Of a DNA stretch of 64,000 bases, positions 10,911 to 21,372 are shown one piece after another (within the stretch, counting starts at the first letter, position 1; the number at the start of each line of letters is the position of its first letter). Both the position numbers and the translations under genes were made by a program. The notes beneath the pieces were generated by a model. The model ran no database searches. It was not told where the DNA came from and was given only the letters and a program-made list of their open reading frames with translations. The DNA is from Tillandsia leiboldiana (lineage: Eukaryota > Streptophyta > Magnoliopsida > Poales > Bromeliaceae): NCBI GenBank assembly GCA_029204045.2, contig JAQNDB010000452.1:1-64000 (forward strand), given 5' to 3'.

Positions 10911-11374
10911 GGACTCTCAAGCGATACTGCAACTAACTGTGCTCCCTGCTCCAACAAGCTCATCAAACGTTCCATGGCTTCCTCCTGGCATCGGACACCC
11001 TCCGACATCGGTGCCATCTGGGTCCATAACTCCTGGGTCTCGCTCTGCTCTGATAGCTCTGCCTCCCGCTGCTCGGGTATTCCTCAGGTGCGGGGTGTGT
11101 CCTCTTCACAACACGACGTCTCAGGAGTATCGTAGTCCACTGCACAATAACAAACGTCAGGACACAACAACCATACGACCCAATCCAGCGAAAGTCTAAG
11201 ACATGTCATCCATTCCATAGCATTATGTTGTCTGCAGCCAACATAATCGCTTAGGAAAGTAAACATGCCAATCACTCATCCCGTCTCTCGCTAAAAGTCA
11301 CGACTCTCATGTAGTCATCCTAATGTCCAACCAGAAGCCTAGGGTTTCTAAGTCCACCATGACCTACAACCTAG
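10911..11374 (-). pseudogene. gag: Gypsy B gag N-terminal fragment
   Basis: Downstream of the B primer site the minus strand encodes a short gypsy gag start with a coiled-coil-like segment (11017 down to the minisatellite: MSEGVRCQEEAMERLMSLLEQ). The order primer site, leader, helical gag start matches element C (24507-25080). The rest of B is not visible because copia A is inserted here and its far side lies beyond the window. The fragment could be the live gag of an element merely interrupted by A. Confidence 0.6.
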
Positions 11375-11386
11375 GCTCTGATACCA
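11375..11386 (-). other. Primer-binding site of gypsy B
   Basis: TGGTATCAGAGC on the minus strand, 8 nt from the LTR edge at 11395, matching initiator methionine tRNA. The spacing GATTAGAG is shared with gypsy C and F. Confidence 0.93.
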
Positions 11387-12659
11387 CTCTAATCTGTCAC
11401 GCCCCGGGGTTGAAACTGCGACCCGGGCTCGCTAAAAGATCCGCCATCTGTACGGAAACTGCCATACAGTCGAAGCGTCTAACCTGCAAAAAGAATCAAC
11501 TACAGTATACAGATGTCAGAGCTGAAAGTAACTACTAAAAACTGAAATCCAAACACTGTACAACTGAAAATAATACAATATCCATCTCCCAAATACGATC
11601 GTATAAAAAGTCCTCTGATACAAAACTCAAAAGGGAGATATCTCCAATAAAATACATCGGTGTACAAACTCTCAAAACAAAAATATTCTCACTACATCAG
11701 TCTCTCAAACTGTAAAATAAAGTACAACTCTATACCTCACAACAATGGTCTCTCAACAGAGGAAAAAGAAGCAAACTAATCAACTGAAGCTCTCCTCTGA
11801 AGGGGTACCGCTACACTCCAACGACGGGTAGGGAACTAGCTCGCGACTCCCTCGAAACCGGTCAGAAGGATCAGCAACTGGAGCACAGGAACAGGAGTAG
11901 AAGTCCCTGGGGAAAAAGACACCACGACGGGTGTGAGAACTACTTCCCACAGTAGTTCTCAGTGGGTGCCGTCAACAAGCCCAACGGTCTGCCTACTAAG
12001 TCTACTAGAGGCAAAAGATAACAGTGCAATGAAATCTGAACAAGAAAAGCTGGAGCTACTCTACAGCTACCATGCCTCTATCTAGATTCTCAAAAAGTGG
12101 AACAGATGAAAGTAAACGTGACCACTCGCACCCAAGGTGCTCAATCGACCCAATCGAACTGACTGCCTCATAGGGTCCAGTCAAGCCTGCGCCTATCGAC
12201 TAGGAACGCACCTGCCCACTACCACACATCCACATGAGGACGGGATTTACGTGGGGCGTCCTGTCCGACTAACTCACCCCTCGTGCAAAACTGCCTCAAC
12301 AGGCCCATCGTTGCATCCACTACGGAAAACTGCCTCAACAGGCCAACCATCGTATCCACAGCGGCATCTCAGGGGGCGCGACTCCAACTGAGGAAAACGG
12401 AGCGGCATAGAGTATCAAACATTGGCATATGCAGGCTATAGTCAAAATCCACGCTCACTCTCAGCACGGTAGGACTCAAGATCCCCAAATATCTCGCACA
12501 ACAGTCGGAGCACTCTCGACGACTCAGCTGATCAGCTCACACGAAACACGAGACACTAGCCTCTCCAACAGCTCGCAGCACAAAGCACACTGGCTGGAGG
12601 TACTCCACAGCCAGGAACGACCCCCAACTCAGGCTAACAATACTGGTCGGAAAACACTC

Positions 12660-12800
12660 AACGACCTGGGACCACCGTCAACCCCAACGGTTCCCAACAA
12701 CACTGACCGGAAGATACTCGACGGCCCGGGACTACCGTCAACCCCAACGGTTCCCAACAACACTGACCGGAAGATACTCGACGGCCCGGGACTACCGTTT
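12660..12800 (-). repeat. 60-bp tandem repeat in B LTR
   Basis: About 2.3 copies of a 60-bp unit containing CCGGAAGATACTCGACGG and a CAACGGTTCCCAACAA segment. A diverged single version occurs in the C LTR at about 23210-23330. Confidence 0.8.
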
Positions 12801-13315
12801 GCTCAACGGCTCCCTCCCACGACAGCTCAACAGGGATACAAGACCTCCCGGGACTACCGTTTACCCAAACGGCTCCCGGCACAGATAAGCAACCCACTAC
12901 AACTACCAGACTCCACTCTGCTCCCAAGCATGAGTTCAAATGCATCCCACACTAAAAGAAAGTCCCGACCTCTCGGCCCACTACCCGGGCGAGGATAACA
13001 CTATGTCCAGGAATAGAAAAACAGTGTGGGTGTCTAAACATAAATAACCCTAGCCCAAGTGAGGGTTTTCTACTGGTCTGGTTACACATGCAACATATGA
13101 CGGGGGTGCTAGGTCAAGTTCCAAGATAACTATTTTAACAGATGATAAAAGGAATAACAATTCCTACAATCTAGCATGCTACACAAGGAAATAAACTATC
13201 ATGAAAAGTCCTACATCAGTAGAATTACTGTACAGTCCATAAAACTTGGAGATAAGGCCACCCACCTCGATTTGCCACCAATTGCTCGTAGACACTTGCA
13301 ATTGGCCTCCACGCG

Positions 13316-13640
13316 ATCCGCACGCAAGCAATGCCCGCTGCCGGAGTGCGCACGCAAAACGGAGCACGCCGCCGGAGTCCGCATGCAAAACGGTGCACGG
13401 TGCGGGAGACCGCACGCAAAACTGAGTCTGCACGCAAAACGGTGCACGGTTCCAGAATCCGCACACAAAACGGTGCACGGTGCCGGAGACCGCACACAAA
13501 ATGGAGTCCGCACGGAAAACGGTGCACGGTGCCAGAATCCGCACGCAAAACGGAGCACGGTGCCAGAATCCGCACACAAAACGGAGTCCGCACGCAAAAC
13601 GATGCACGGTGTCGGGGACCGCACGCAAAACGGTGCAGTA
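13316..13640 (-). repeat. GCACGCAAAACGG minisatellite in B LTR
   Basis: Two interleaved units, about 31-35 bp and about 18-19 bp, alternate irregularly; each begins with a GCACGCAAAACGG-type core. All reading frames appear open across it only because the repeat contains few stops, so no gene is called. The mirrored copy is at 56455-56768 with a single-base deletion. Confidence 0.85.
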
Positions 13641-14869
13641 AAACACGGTCTCTAAAACAGGTAAGAGCTAGGGGTTAAACTCAAAGTCCAAAAGAACGCC
13701 CCAAACAGCGCAAAAACTCCGTAAAATTAACACACGGGACCAACCTCAACCGCGCCGCGCCGCCCAACTGCTCCATTGGAAAAACTCGCGCGCTCCACGA
13801 GGCCCACGATGCACCGCCGCACCCCACACAACTCCCTCCCTCTCACTTTCTCACGCTCGGTTGGAGAAGAAAGGAAGAGAAGAGAAGAAAAATGGCGCTC
13901 GGGGTGGAGAAGGAAGAAGAAGAAGAAAAAGGAGGAGAGAAGGTGCTCATGCACCGGGTCCACGGTGCACCGCCAATGGGAGCTCTCCACCCGGCGGTCC
14001 ACACGCACAAGGGCGGTGCACCAGGTCCAGGCGCGCGCGCGCCGCGCCACGTGGCCGCGCCCCTGCGAGCCACGCGGGCACACAGCCCGTGCGCCACACG
14101 GGCGCGTGACACCGCGCCCGCGCAGGCGCGGGACACGGACGCGCCACACGGGCGCGCGCCCCCGCGCGCCAGAGCGGGCGCCAGTGGGGGCCCGCCACGT
14201 GGCGGCCCCGGCGCGCCTCCCGCGCAGGCGGGGGCGCTTCCCCAGTGCGCGTAGCGCGCCTGCCGCGCGCCTCGAGCTGCGCGCCGCACCTCCTTGGTTT
14301 CCGTGCCGTCGCCTCACCTCGGGATTCATGCCGCGTCGCCTCGAAAAACGCGCATTTCATCCGGGCTCCAAAACAAACAAGTAAATAGTCCATTCTCAAC
14401 GATTTCGCGCGCTGAATCCAAAAACGATGCCCGTTTCTCTAAATTCTCAACCGAAAATTTGCCGAATGCCCCCGGATAGCCCACTTGATCCGGTTTTCGC
14501 GCCGGGTCCAATTCTGAAGTTCGATTTGCCAAATTCCAACTCTAAAAATTCCCGAAGGCGACCGGAGAGGTAATCTTTTATCCAAACTTCGCTCGAAGTC
14601 CAAATTTGACATCTACGCCGCGCGAAACCACCTCTAAACACTCGACGGGTCCTCCAATTTCCCACGGGATCTCCTTTTAAGCCCAAGGTACAACACTTGT
14701 GTCCAAATTGCGCACAAACACCACCAACACACCACACAGGCCTCCAGTGATGCAAACTAAATCCCAATTTGCACCACAAATCTATTTCTTGGGCCCGACA
14801 CGCGCACAAACACTCCCAAAGGCCACTAAGCCGACAGTAATCTCTTAAGTGGGAATTCGGGTCCTCACA

Positions 14870-15169
14870 TGGTGTACCCTTTTTCCTCAGACGGTTGTAC
14901 TTTACTTTTGGGTCTGGCTTTAGCCAGTTGTTTGTATCTTTTGGTGAGCTGGGAGAGACAGATGTATTATTTATACAGATGTACTGTATTTTATTTCCAG
15001 TTTCAGTCTGAGATGTATTAGTTTTATTTCAGTTCTGTTTTATGCTCTTTATTATTATCTCTTATTTCTGAGCAGGTTACTGGCGCTTCGTGTATGTGAA
15101 AAATTCCGTGTGCACGGCGGATCTGTAGACGGGCTCGGGTTCTGGTTTACACCCGGGGCGCGACAGGGA
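14870..15169 (+). mobile_element. Gypsy H, LTR 3' end (remnant)
   Basis: The segment ends with CACCCGGGGCGCGACAG, the same type of terminus as the C LTR (CCCCGGGGCGTGACAG at 24487). It contains T-rich U5-like sequence and a repeat of GATGTATT motifs. It is cut on the left by B. There is no primer-binding site downstream: gag sequence begins at once, so the element lost its PBS and early gag. Confidence 0.6.
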
Positions 15170-15926
15170 TGGTCGCGCAGAGTTCCGACAGGAAGCGACC
15201 AATACCCGACGACGGGGGACAGGCTAGTTCGTGGAGATCGCCACGATCGCCGCGGCCTCAGTTTTCTGGCTGTGGGCGTTCTGAGCGGCGATGGCCTGGT
15301 GGATCCCAGAGGCCGCAGCAGCAGCAGCAGCAGAGGTCACAGCCGAGGCAGCAGAGATCTCAGCGGCAGTCTCAGAGACAGTAGCAGCAGTCGAGGCTGT
15401 CTCAGCCTTCAGACAGGTGTGTTTTCTGCTGGGGACAGCATCCATCAGACACGTGCGATTTGAGGTGGGGTTGCTGTTATTGATGTGGACAGTCTAGCCA
15501 TATTCGAGCCACGTGCCCTCTTGCGACATCAGCAGCACCTTCTGTGACACCCCGGAATTTGGATTAGTCCTCTATATAAATGATATAATAGGACTAAATC
15601 TCTAACCCGGCTATAGCATTTTGGATGGTAGCAAGATCCAAGAGGAACATGAGAGTTAAGCGTGCTAGAGCTAGAGTAGTTCTAGGATGGGTGACCCCCT
15701 GGGAAGTGGGGCGTCACACCTTCTTCGTCATCGGCTCCCTTCGCACCTCAGCAGCGGCCGTCAGCTCAGCGGCCCTATGCTCCAGCGAGCAGGCAATCTT
15801 CTTCCCACCCCACCGACTACCGGCCTCCAGCTCAGAGCGGTCGGGTCTATGCCGCTCAGGTGGAGGACTCCTTCGTAGCCGACCATGTGGTGGCAAGTAT
15901 TACCTTACTTTTCGGCATTAGGACTC
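15170..15926 (+). pseudogene. gag: Gypsy H gag C-terminus and start of protease
   Basis: A basic, glutamine-rich gag tail (about 15180-15384, with a CAG microsatellite at 15315-15335 giving a poly-Q run) is followed by a CX2CX4HX4C knuckle near 15468-15515, in which one codon is a TGA stop. A Cassandra solo LTR is inserted at 15543-15718. After it the reading continues toward protease with a VYAAQVEDSFVADHVVASI-type segment (15850-15905), which in Tekay-type elements lies just before the active site. The DTGA motif is absent. This is a dead fragment. Confidence 0.65.
15543..15718 (+). mobile_element. Cassandra TRIM, solo LTR
   Basis: 176 bp with TGTGACACCCC and GGGGCGTCACA ends, flanked on both sides by CCTTC (15538-15542 and 15719-15723), a perfect 5-bp target duplication. 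At about 15653-15706 it reads AGTTAAGCGTGC ... GTTCTAGGATGGGTGACC ... CTGGGAAGT, which matches the 3' half of plant 5S rRNA including the box A and box C promoter elements. This 5S content defines Cassandra. The solo state implies LTR-LTR recombination after insertion. Confidence 0.93.
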
Positions 15927-16209
15927 GTACTGTAATGTCACGACCTATCATGTTTGTCTTTAATCCCTTTCGGGATAAATTGGTTGTTAAGGGGCTTAGT
16001 TTATCGAGTTTTTTTAAGTCAATCATTGCACTGTGCGGGTATTTTTCTATGATAGAGCCCGAAAAACGGTGAACGACACTGTGATCGGATCTGAAATCCG
16101 ACTTACGGATCTCCCGGAATGGGATTTTGAAGGTCGCGGAATCCATAGTGTGCACCGGAATCTGTGTTAAGAGTTTGGCACGCTTTTCGAGGAGATGGCG
16201 ATTTTTATC
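15927..16209 (+). mobile_element. Probable gypsy LTR fragment
   Basis: The protease reading of H breaks here. The new sequence starts TGTAATGTCACGACC, which resembles the start of the G LTR (TGTAATACCTCGACC). It has no ORF and stops where the G LTR begins at 16210. It may be a truncated LTR start; the evidence is weak. Confidence 0.35.
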
Positions 16210-16919
16210 TGTCACGCCCCGGGGGTTTAAACAAGCGGAAGACAACCACCGAAGAGTCTTTAGTTTTGTACACAAATTTTTTTTTTGAAAGTCCTTTCCC
16301 CCGGTGCGAGCCCAGACCCGCCGCATATACCGATTCACCCCGCAAACGGGCGGAGTCTCCTCTGTATATGCACGGCGTCATGATTACAACAGTCACTTTA
16401 ACCACAGCAGTCTACAAACATAAGCACACGAGATTACCTTGCATCAGGAATTTAACGAGGCCGATTGATCTTTTGAAAGGATAAATCCACAGGGTTTTAA
16501 AAACGGTGCCCACCCGATACCTATGTTTTCAAAATTATTTTCGCAATGCTTTTTCGGTAGTTTGAAAACGACCAACTACAGAAATTAAAGTAAACATTCA
16601 TCCACAGAAATTTGAAATCATCCCAACATCCACACCATCCCCACAAATGTATCAAACTCACATAGCTACTAACAGATAATGAAATGAGCATAAGGAGAAA
16701 TAAACACAGTCTGTAGCCTCGAAGGGCCAACCGTCCTCTCGTCGCGGCCTCACCGTCGCGCTAGCTCTCACCCTGGACTGAACCTGTCACAAGGTAGGAA
16801 GTCAGTGACACAAGATGGAAAGTATGAAATGCAGGAAAGGTTGTAACTAAAGCAAACCGTAAGAAAACCAGAGCAACCGCCCTCCTCATCGTGAAATCGA
16901 CGGTAACCCCCCCTGCATA

Positions 16920-17030
16920 ACCCAAACCGAGCACCTGCCCCGGCAACCACACCGAGCACCTGCCTCGGCAAACCACACCGAGCACCTACCTCGGCAAACC
17001 TCACCGAGCACCTACCTTGGCAAACCACAC
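16920..17030 (-). repeat. CACCGAGCACCT tandem repeat in G LTR
   Basis: Four to five units of about 27 bp, each CACCGAGCACCTNCC plus TCGGCAAACCA or similar. Confidence 0.8.
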
Positions 17031-17524
17031 CGCTCTCACCTTGGCGCCTCTAACCCCCCATCTGCGGGGGCCCCCACTACGTCACCTGGTGGGGTACACG
17101 CGTCAACGTACCACTTTTCCGGAAAAGCACACTCTCGCGGTGGCCAAACCGCTGGTGTGCATGTAGCAACCTCGAGCATCGTAACCAAGTACAAGATATA
17201 ACAAGGCACCGCGACCCTTGGTCGCCATAATATCGATAGGATTATATCACAAATATTAACAGGGGTTAACAGTATTAAATCATGCAATTACTTTTACTCC
17301 TACACATTTCCCATAATTCCGGAATCCAAAACATCAGAAAAGTACCCACCTTGCGTGCGACGACCGGGCACTCGGCTCGTCTGCGTCTCTGTATGCCTCC
17401 CGAACCTAAAACGTCCCCCCGAAGAAAACATCAGTGACACTAAGTGGACTACCTCGAAATAAAAGAAAGACGCGGCGAGCCAGTCGCGAAGAGCGGCTCC
17501 AGGGCTCGGCGGCGAAGCAACTCC

Positions 17525-17935
17525 GCGTTGTGTGCGGTCGTCCCGCGCGGGCACGTGCTGACTGCGGCAGCCCCGCGCGGCACCAGCTCGCGCGGGCACG
17601 CTGCCTACGGGTGGCCCCGCGCGGCACCAGCCCGTACGGGCGCGCTGCCCGCAGGCGCGGGCGGCCCCGCGCGGGCACCCCACCTGCGGGCGGCCCCGCG
17701 CGGTACCAGCCCGCGCGGGCGCCCCACCTGCGGGCGGCCCCGAGCGGCCCCAGCCCGCGCAGGCGCGCTGCCCGCAGGCGCGGGCGGCCCCGCGCGGTAC
17801 CAGCCCGCGCGGGCGCCCCACATACGGGTGGCCCCGTGAGGCCCCAGCCTGCGCGGGCGCGCTGCCCGCAAGCGTGGGCGGCCCCGTTTGCGGATGGCCC
17901 CGAGCGGCCCCAGCCCGCGCGGGTGCCCCTTCGCG
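17525..17935 (-). repeat. GC-rich tandem array in G LTR
   Basis: Imperfect units of about 44-46 bp built from GCGGGCGGCCCCGCGCGG and CCAGCCCGCGCGGGCG. CpG density is very high. Long open frames on both strands here are composition artefacts. Confidence 0.85.
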
Positions 17936-18590
17936 GCCGGCACATCGCGGCGGCGGCGGCGACGAGGGCGGCGGCACACGCAAGGGAAACTTGCCCCCGA
18001 CCCCGATGCGACAACGGCACGAAAACCCCACAACGAAAAACTGGAAAAACTCGAACCGCTCACCTTGATTTCGCTGGAGAAGGAAGAAGAAAGAGGATCG
18101 TCCGCTCCTCGCTCGATCAATCCCGCAGAAAGGGAGCAGTTTCTCCTTCCCTCTCCCCGTCTCTCAGTCTCGGGCTCTCTACGTCGTTTTCTTGAAAAGA
18201 GGGAAAAGATGGTTTGGGATTTTCCCCGTACGCACCGCGATCGGACTTTACGCTAAATGAAAAAAAATAATAAAATTAAAACCAGTCAAATCCTTAGCCA
18301 TTCAAAATTTGAACGAGGGGTCTAGATTACCTCGGAACGCGTGCCGATCGCCAGCATGGATTCCGATGCGTCCAAGCTGATAGAAAACTTCAAAAATCTT
18401 TTCTAGGAGATCCCGGAGTCGGAATTCGAATCCGATCGCGCCCCCGTTCACCGTTTTGCGAGCTCTAGCACCTGAAAATACTCGCAAACCCCGACGATCA
18501 GCCCAGAATTTCTCGAACCATCAACCCCCCCTTAACAACCGAAATAATTAAATTAGAACCAAAACGGAAAACGGGAAGGTCGAGGTATTA

Positions 18591-19167
18591 TGTGACGCCC
18601 CACTTCCCAGGGGGTCACCCATCCTAGAACTACTCTAGCTCTAGCACGCTTAACTCTCATGTTCCTCTTGGATCTTGCTACCATCCAAAATGCTATAGCC
18701 GGGTTAGAGATTTAGTCCTATTATATCATTTATATAGAGGACTAATCCAAATTCCGGGGGTGTCACATTCTTCCCCCCTTTTAAGCCCTGACGTCCACGT
18801 CAGGCTCAAGCACACTCACAAGCACCAGGCGATGTGAGACTCGTCTCGCTAGCCTTAGCCGACCTTGTGAGGAGCTGCACTCCGCTCACAACGGTCATTA
18901 GCCGGGGAGCCTCGCTCTACCCGCTATATAACCCTGGCTCAACCGAGACTCATCTCACATTTCCGGCTAGTGAATGGCTCTGATACCAACTGTGACGCCC
19001 CACTTCCCAGGGGGTCACCCATCCTAGAACTACTCTAGCTCTAGCATGCTTAACTCTCATGTTCCTCTTGGATCTTGCTACCATCCAAAATGCTATAGCC
19101 GGGTTAGAGATTTAGTCCTATTATATCATTTATATAGAGGACTAATCCAAATTCCGGGGGTGTCACA
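18591..19167 (-). mobile_element. Cassandra TRIM, complete
   Basis: Two 177-bp LTRs (18591-18767 and 18991-19167) flank a 223-bp interior, with TATTA target duplications on both sides (18586-18590 and 19168-19172). By eye the LTRs differ at one base (AGCACGCTT versus AGCATGCTT). The minus-strand order is LTR, primer site TGGTATCAGAGC (18977-18988), a noncoding interior, a purine tract AAAAGGGGGGAAGAA (18768-18783), LTR. Each LTR carries the 5S rRNA-like segment. There is no coding capacity, so the element depends on other elements for all proteins. Confidence 0.95.
18977..18988 (-). other. Primer-binding site of Cassandra
   Basis: TGGTATCAGAGC on the minus strand, 2 nt from the LTR at 18991. 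Confidence 0.92.
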
Positions 19168-19210
19168 TATTACATCACTCACCTATTAAAACAAGTTTCG
19201 TCCTCGAAAC

Positions 19211-20090
19211 TTAACCCTGGTCCGCAATGAATAAATCTGGGTAGCACTCCCTCATCTTTGACTCTAGTTCCCATGTCGCTTCACGTTCTTCCTGGTTGCT
19301 CCATAGCACCTTCACATAGGGGATCGTCCGGTTGCGCAACTTTTTGTCCTCCCGTGCTAAGATCCGCACCGGTGTTTCCTCGAAGCTCAGGTCCTCTCTA
19401 AGCTCGATAGTAGTGACGTCGAGTACATGCGACAGGTCAGGAAGGTATTTTCGGAGCATTGAAACATGGAACACATTGTGTACCCGGTCGAGGTTCGGCG
19501 GTAGGTCTAGACGGTAGGCCACCGACCCGACGCGCTCCAAGATTTCAAACGGCCCCACGAACAGTGGGCTCAACTTGCCTCTCAGCCCGAACCGTTTAAT
19601 TCCTTTAGATGGCGAGACCCGTAGTAACACGTGCTCCCCCACTTGAAACTCCAAGTCGCGGCGTCTCTGGTCTGCATAGCTCTTTTGTCGACTCTGGGCG
19701 GTCAACAACCGCTGCCTGATGAGGCGCACCTTTTCCTCGGTCTCCTCTACCAAGTTTGGCCCCAAGAACTTTCGCTCCCCTAAGTCGTCCCAACAGATCG
19801 GAGATCTACAGCGTCGCCCATATAATGCTTCATACGGCGCCATTTGAATGCTAGCCTGGTAACTGTTGTTGTAGGCAAACTCCACGAGGGGTAGGTAGCG
19901 TGACAATCCGTCCCCCAAATCAAGTATGCAGGCTCGAAGCATATCCTCGAGAATTTGGATCACCCGTTCAGATTGTCCGTCCGTCTAGGGGTGAAACGCC
20001 GTGCTGAAGTGCAGTTTGGTCCCCAGAGCCCGTTGCAGACTCTGCCAAATGTTCGAGACGAACCGTGTGTCTCTATCTGAAGTGATTTAT
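19211..20090 (-). pseudogene. pol: Gypsy G integrase C-terminus with chromodomain-like tail
   Basis: The frame is open from 19963 to 19211. It contains ILEDMLRACIL, LVEFAYNNSYQASIQMAPYE and YGRRCRSPICW of the integrase catalytic domain, then FQVGEHVLLRVSP, GPFEILERVG and VHNVFHVSMLRKYLPD. The tail VKVLWSN ... EATWELESKMRECYPDLF is typical of the chromodomain of Tekay/Del-type chromoviruses. Upstream the same frame is blocked by a TAG where FHPQTDGQSERV is expected (about 19986, a CAG-to-TAG change) and by a TAA after LLGVPP (about 20088). Otherwise it is intact to the pol end. Confidence 0.9.
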
Positions 20091-20536
20091 GGCGGCACCC
20101 CGAGCAACCTCACGATCTCGTTGATGTAGACCTGTGCCAGCCGGTCTCGAGTCCACGTCATATGAATGGGTAGGAAATGAGCTGACTTCGTTAACCGATC
20201 CACTATGACCCAGATTGCGTCGTGCCCCTGTTGCGAGCGCGGAAACCCAGTGACAAAATCCATGGTGATTCGCTCCCATTTCCACTCTAGTACTGGTAGA
20301 GGTTGTAATTTTCCCGCTGGGCGCTGGTGTTCAGCTTTTACCTGTTGACAAATCAAACAGTGTGCTACGAACTGTGTTACATCCCCTTCAGTTGAGGCCA
20401 CCAGAAGGTCTGCTTGAGGTCCTTGTACATTTTTGTGCCCTCGGGATGCGCCGCATAGGGAGCGCAGTGCGCCTCTGACAAAATCTCTCCCTTCAATTCT
20501 GGCGAATCGAGCACGTAAATCCGCCCTCGAAAACAT
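20091..20536 (-). pseudogene. pol: Gypsy G integrase N-terminus
   Basis: The frame holds the second half of the HHCC finger (FVAHCLICQQVKAEHQRP) and the first catalytic aspartate region WERITMDFVTGFPRSQQGHD. It joins the RT/RNase H frame by a single-base shift near 20385 (after FWWPQLK). It is followed by the TAA at about 20088. With the neighbouring segments it forms one pol with few lesions. Confidence 0.88.
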
Positions 20537-21372
20537 AGTGTGTCGTCTACACCCACCGAAAAGTCGCCTTCTAGGTCCGGGGAAATCTTGTCCCGAACAA
20601 GCTGTAACCGCGCATCGGTCCTTTGGCCTTCCCGGATCTTCTCGAACAATGTAGGCTTGACTATTACGGACAATAGTTGCGTGACCGTTCCTGCCGGTAC
20701 CACCTCCAACCTCAACCGCGAGAACTCCGCGATCAAGCTATCCTGCTGAGTAATCGCGCCAACCGATGTCTCCTCAATTTGCCCCTTCCTGCTCAGAGCA
20801 TCAGCTACTACATTTGCTTTTCCGGGGTGATACTGAATGGACAAATCGTAGTCCTTCAGTAACTCCAACCAACGCCTCTGCCGCAAATTCAGTTTCTTCT
20901 GAGTGAACAAATATTTAAGGCTTTGGTGGTCCGAGAACACATTACAGTGAACACCAAAAAGGTAATGCCTCCAGAGCTTTAGGACGAAGACGACTGCTGC
21001 CAGCTCCAGGTCGTGTGTCGGGTAGTTCCGTTCATATTCTTTGAGTTGTCTTGAAGCGCAGGCTATGACTTTCCCCTGTTGCATCAGTACACCCCCAAGA
21101 CCGATCCGTGATGCATCACAGTAAACCTCATAATCCTCTTCGGGTGTCGGTAGCGCAAGTACAGGTGCCCGTGACAGCCTGTCTTTGAGTTCCTCGAAGC
21201 TCTCATGGCATTGGGTCGTCCAATTAAATCTGTCTCCTTTCCGGATTAGGCGGTCTAGAGGGGCAGCAATCATTGAGAAGCCCTCTACGAAGCATCTATA
21301 GTATCCTGCCAGGCCCAGGAAGCTGCGGACCTCCGTTACTGTAGTCGGTCGGGGCCAGTCGGTCACCGACTC
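20377..21372 (-). pseudogene. pol: Gypsy G reverse transcriptase end and RNase H
   Basis: From 21372 downward the frame reads [20 protein letters not shown] (end of RT), [20 protein letters not shown] (first RNase H aspartate), [36 protein letters not shown] and [14 protein letters not shown]. This is a Ty3/gypsy RNase H with a linker toward integrase. The open frame continues past 21372 to 21621, but those residues come from antisense of the inserted C LTR. Protease and the RT core would lie on the other side of C and are not present in the window. Confidence 0.9.

Larger units (their letters stand above)
11395..14869 (-). mobile_element. Gypsy element B, 5' LTR (3.5 kb)
   Basis: On the minus strand it starts TGTGAGGACCCGAATTC at 14869 and ends GGGGCGTGACA at 11395, next to the primer site. 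At 3475 bp it is long for an LTR. Its ends are shared with the LTRs of elements C and F, so the three belong to one family group. It contains a 60-bp duplication (12703-12797), a GCACGCAAAAC minisatellite (13316-13640) and a very GC- and CpG-rich block (about 13980-14290). No protein is supported, although the GC-rich block creates spurious open frames in most readings. Confidence 0.9.
16210..19174 (-). mobile_element. Gypsy element G, 3' LTR, interrupted by Cassandra
   Basis: On the minus strand the LTR starts TGTAATACCTCGACC at 19174, directly after the pol region, and ends CCCCGGGGCGTGACA at 16210. Without the Cassandra insert and its duplicated target it is about 2.4 kb. It includes repeated CACCGAGCACCT motifs (about 16925-17020) and a very GC-rich tandem block (17525-17935). 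No gene is supported in it. Confidence 0.8.

Noticed and set aside
13179..13678. Cysteine-rich repeated open frames
   Set aside because: They are translations of the GCACGCAAAACGG minisatellite in an LTR; all frames look similar and there is no start context.
13727..14400. Several open frames of 120-200 codons on both strands
   Set aside because: They lie in the GC-rich part of the B LTR, overlap in up to five frames, have arginine/alanine/proline-biased composition and repeat in the inverted copy. They result from few stop codons in GC-rich DNA.
15224..15497. Alanine-rich or glutamine-rich small protein
   Set aside because: It is the CAG microsatellite within the gag tail of gypsy H read in different frames.
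15653..15706. 5S rRNA gene
   Set aside because: Only the 3' half of 5S is present and it lies inside a 176-bp LTR with target duplications, which is Cassandra rather than an rDNA unit. The same holds for the copies in 18591-19167.
17300..18256. Long open frames on both strands rich in Arg, Gly, Ala and Pro
   Set aside because: They come from the 45-bp GC-rich tandem repeat of the G LTR and have no conserved domain.
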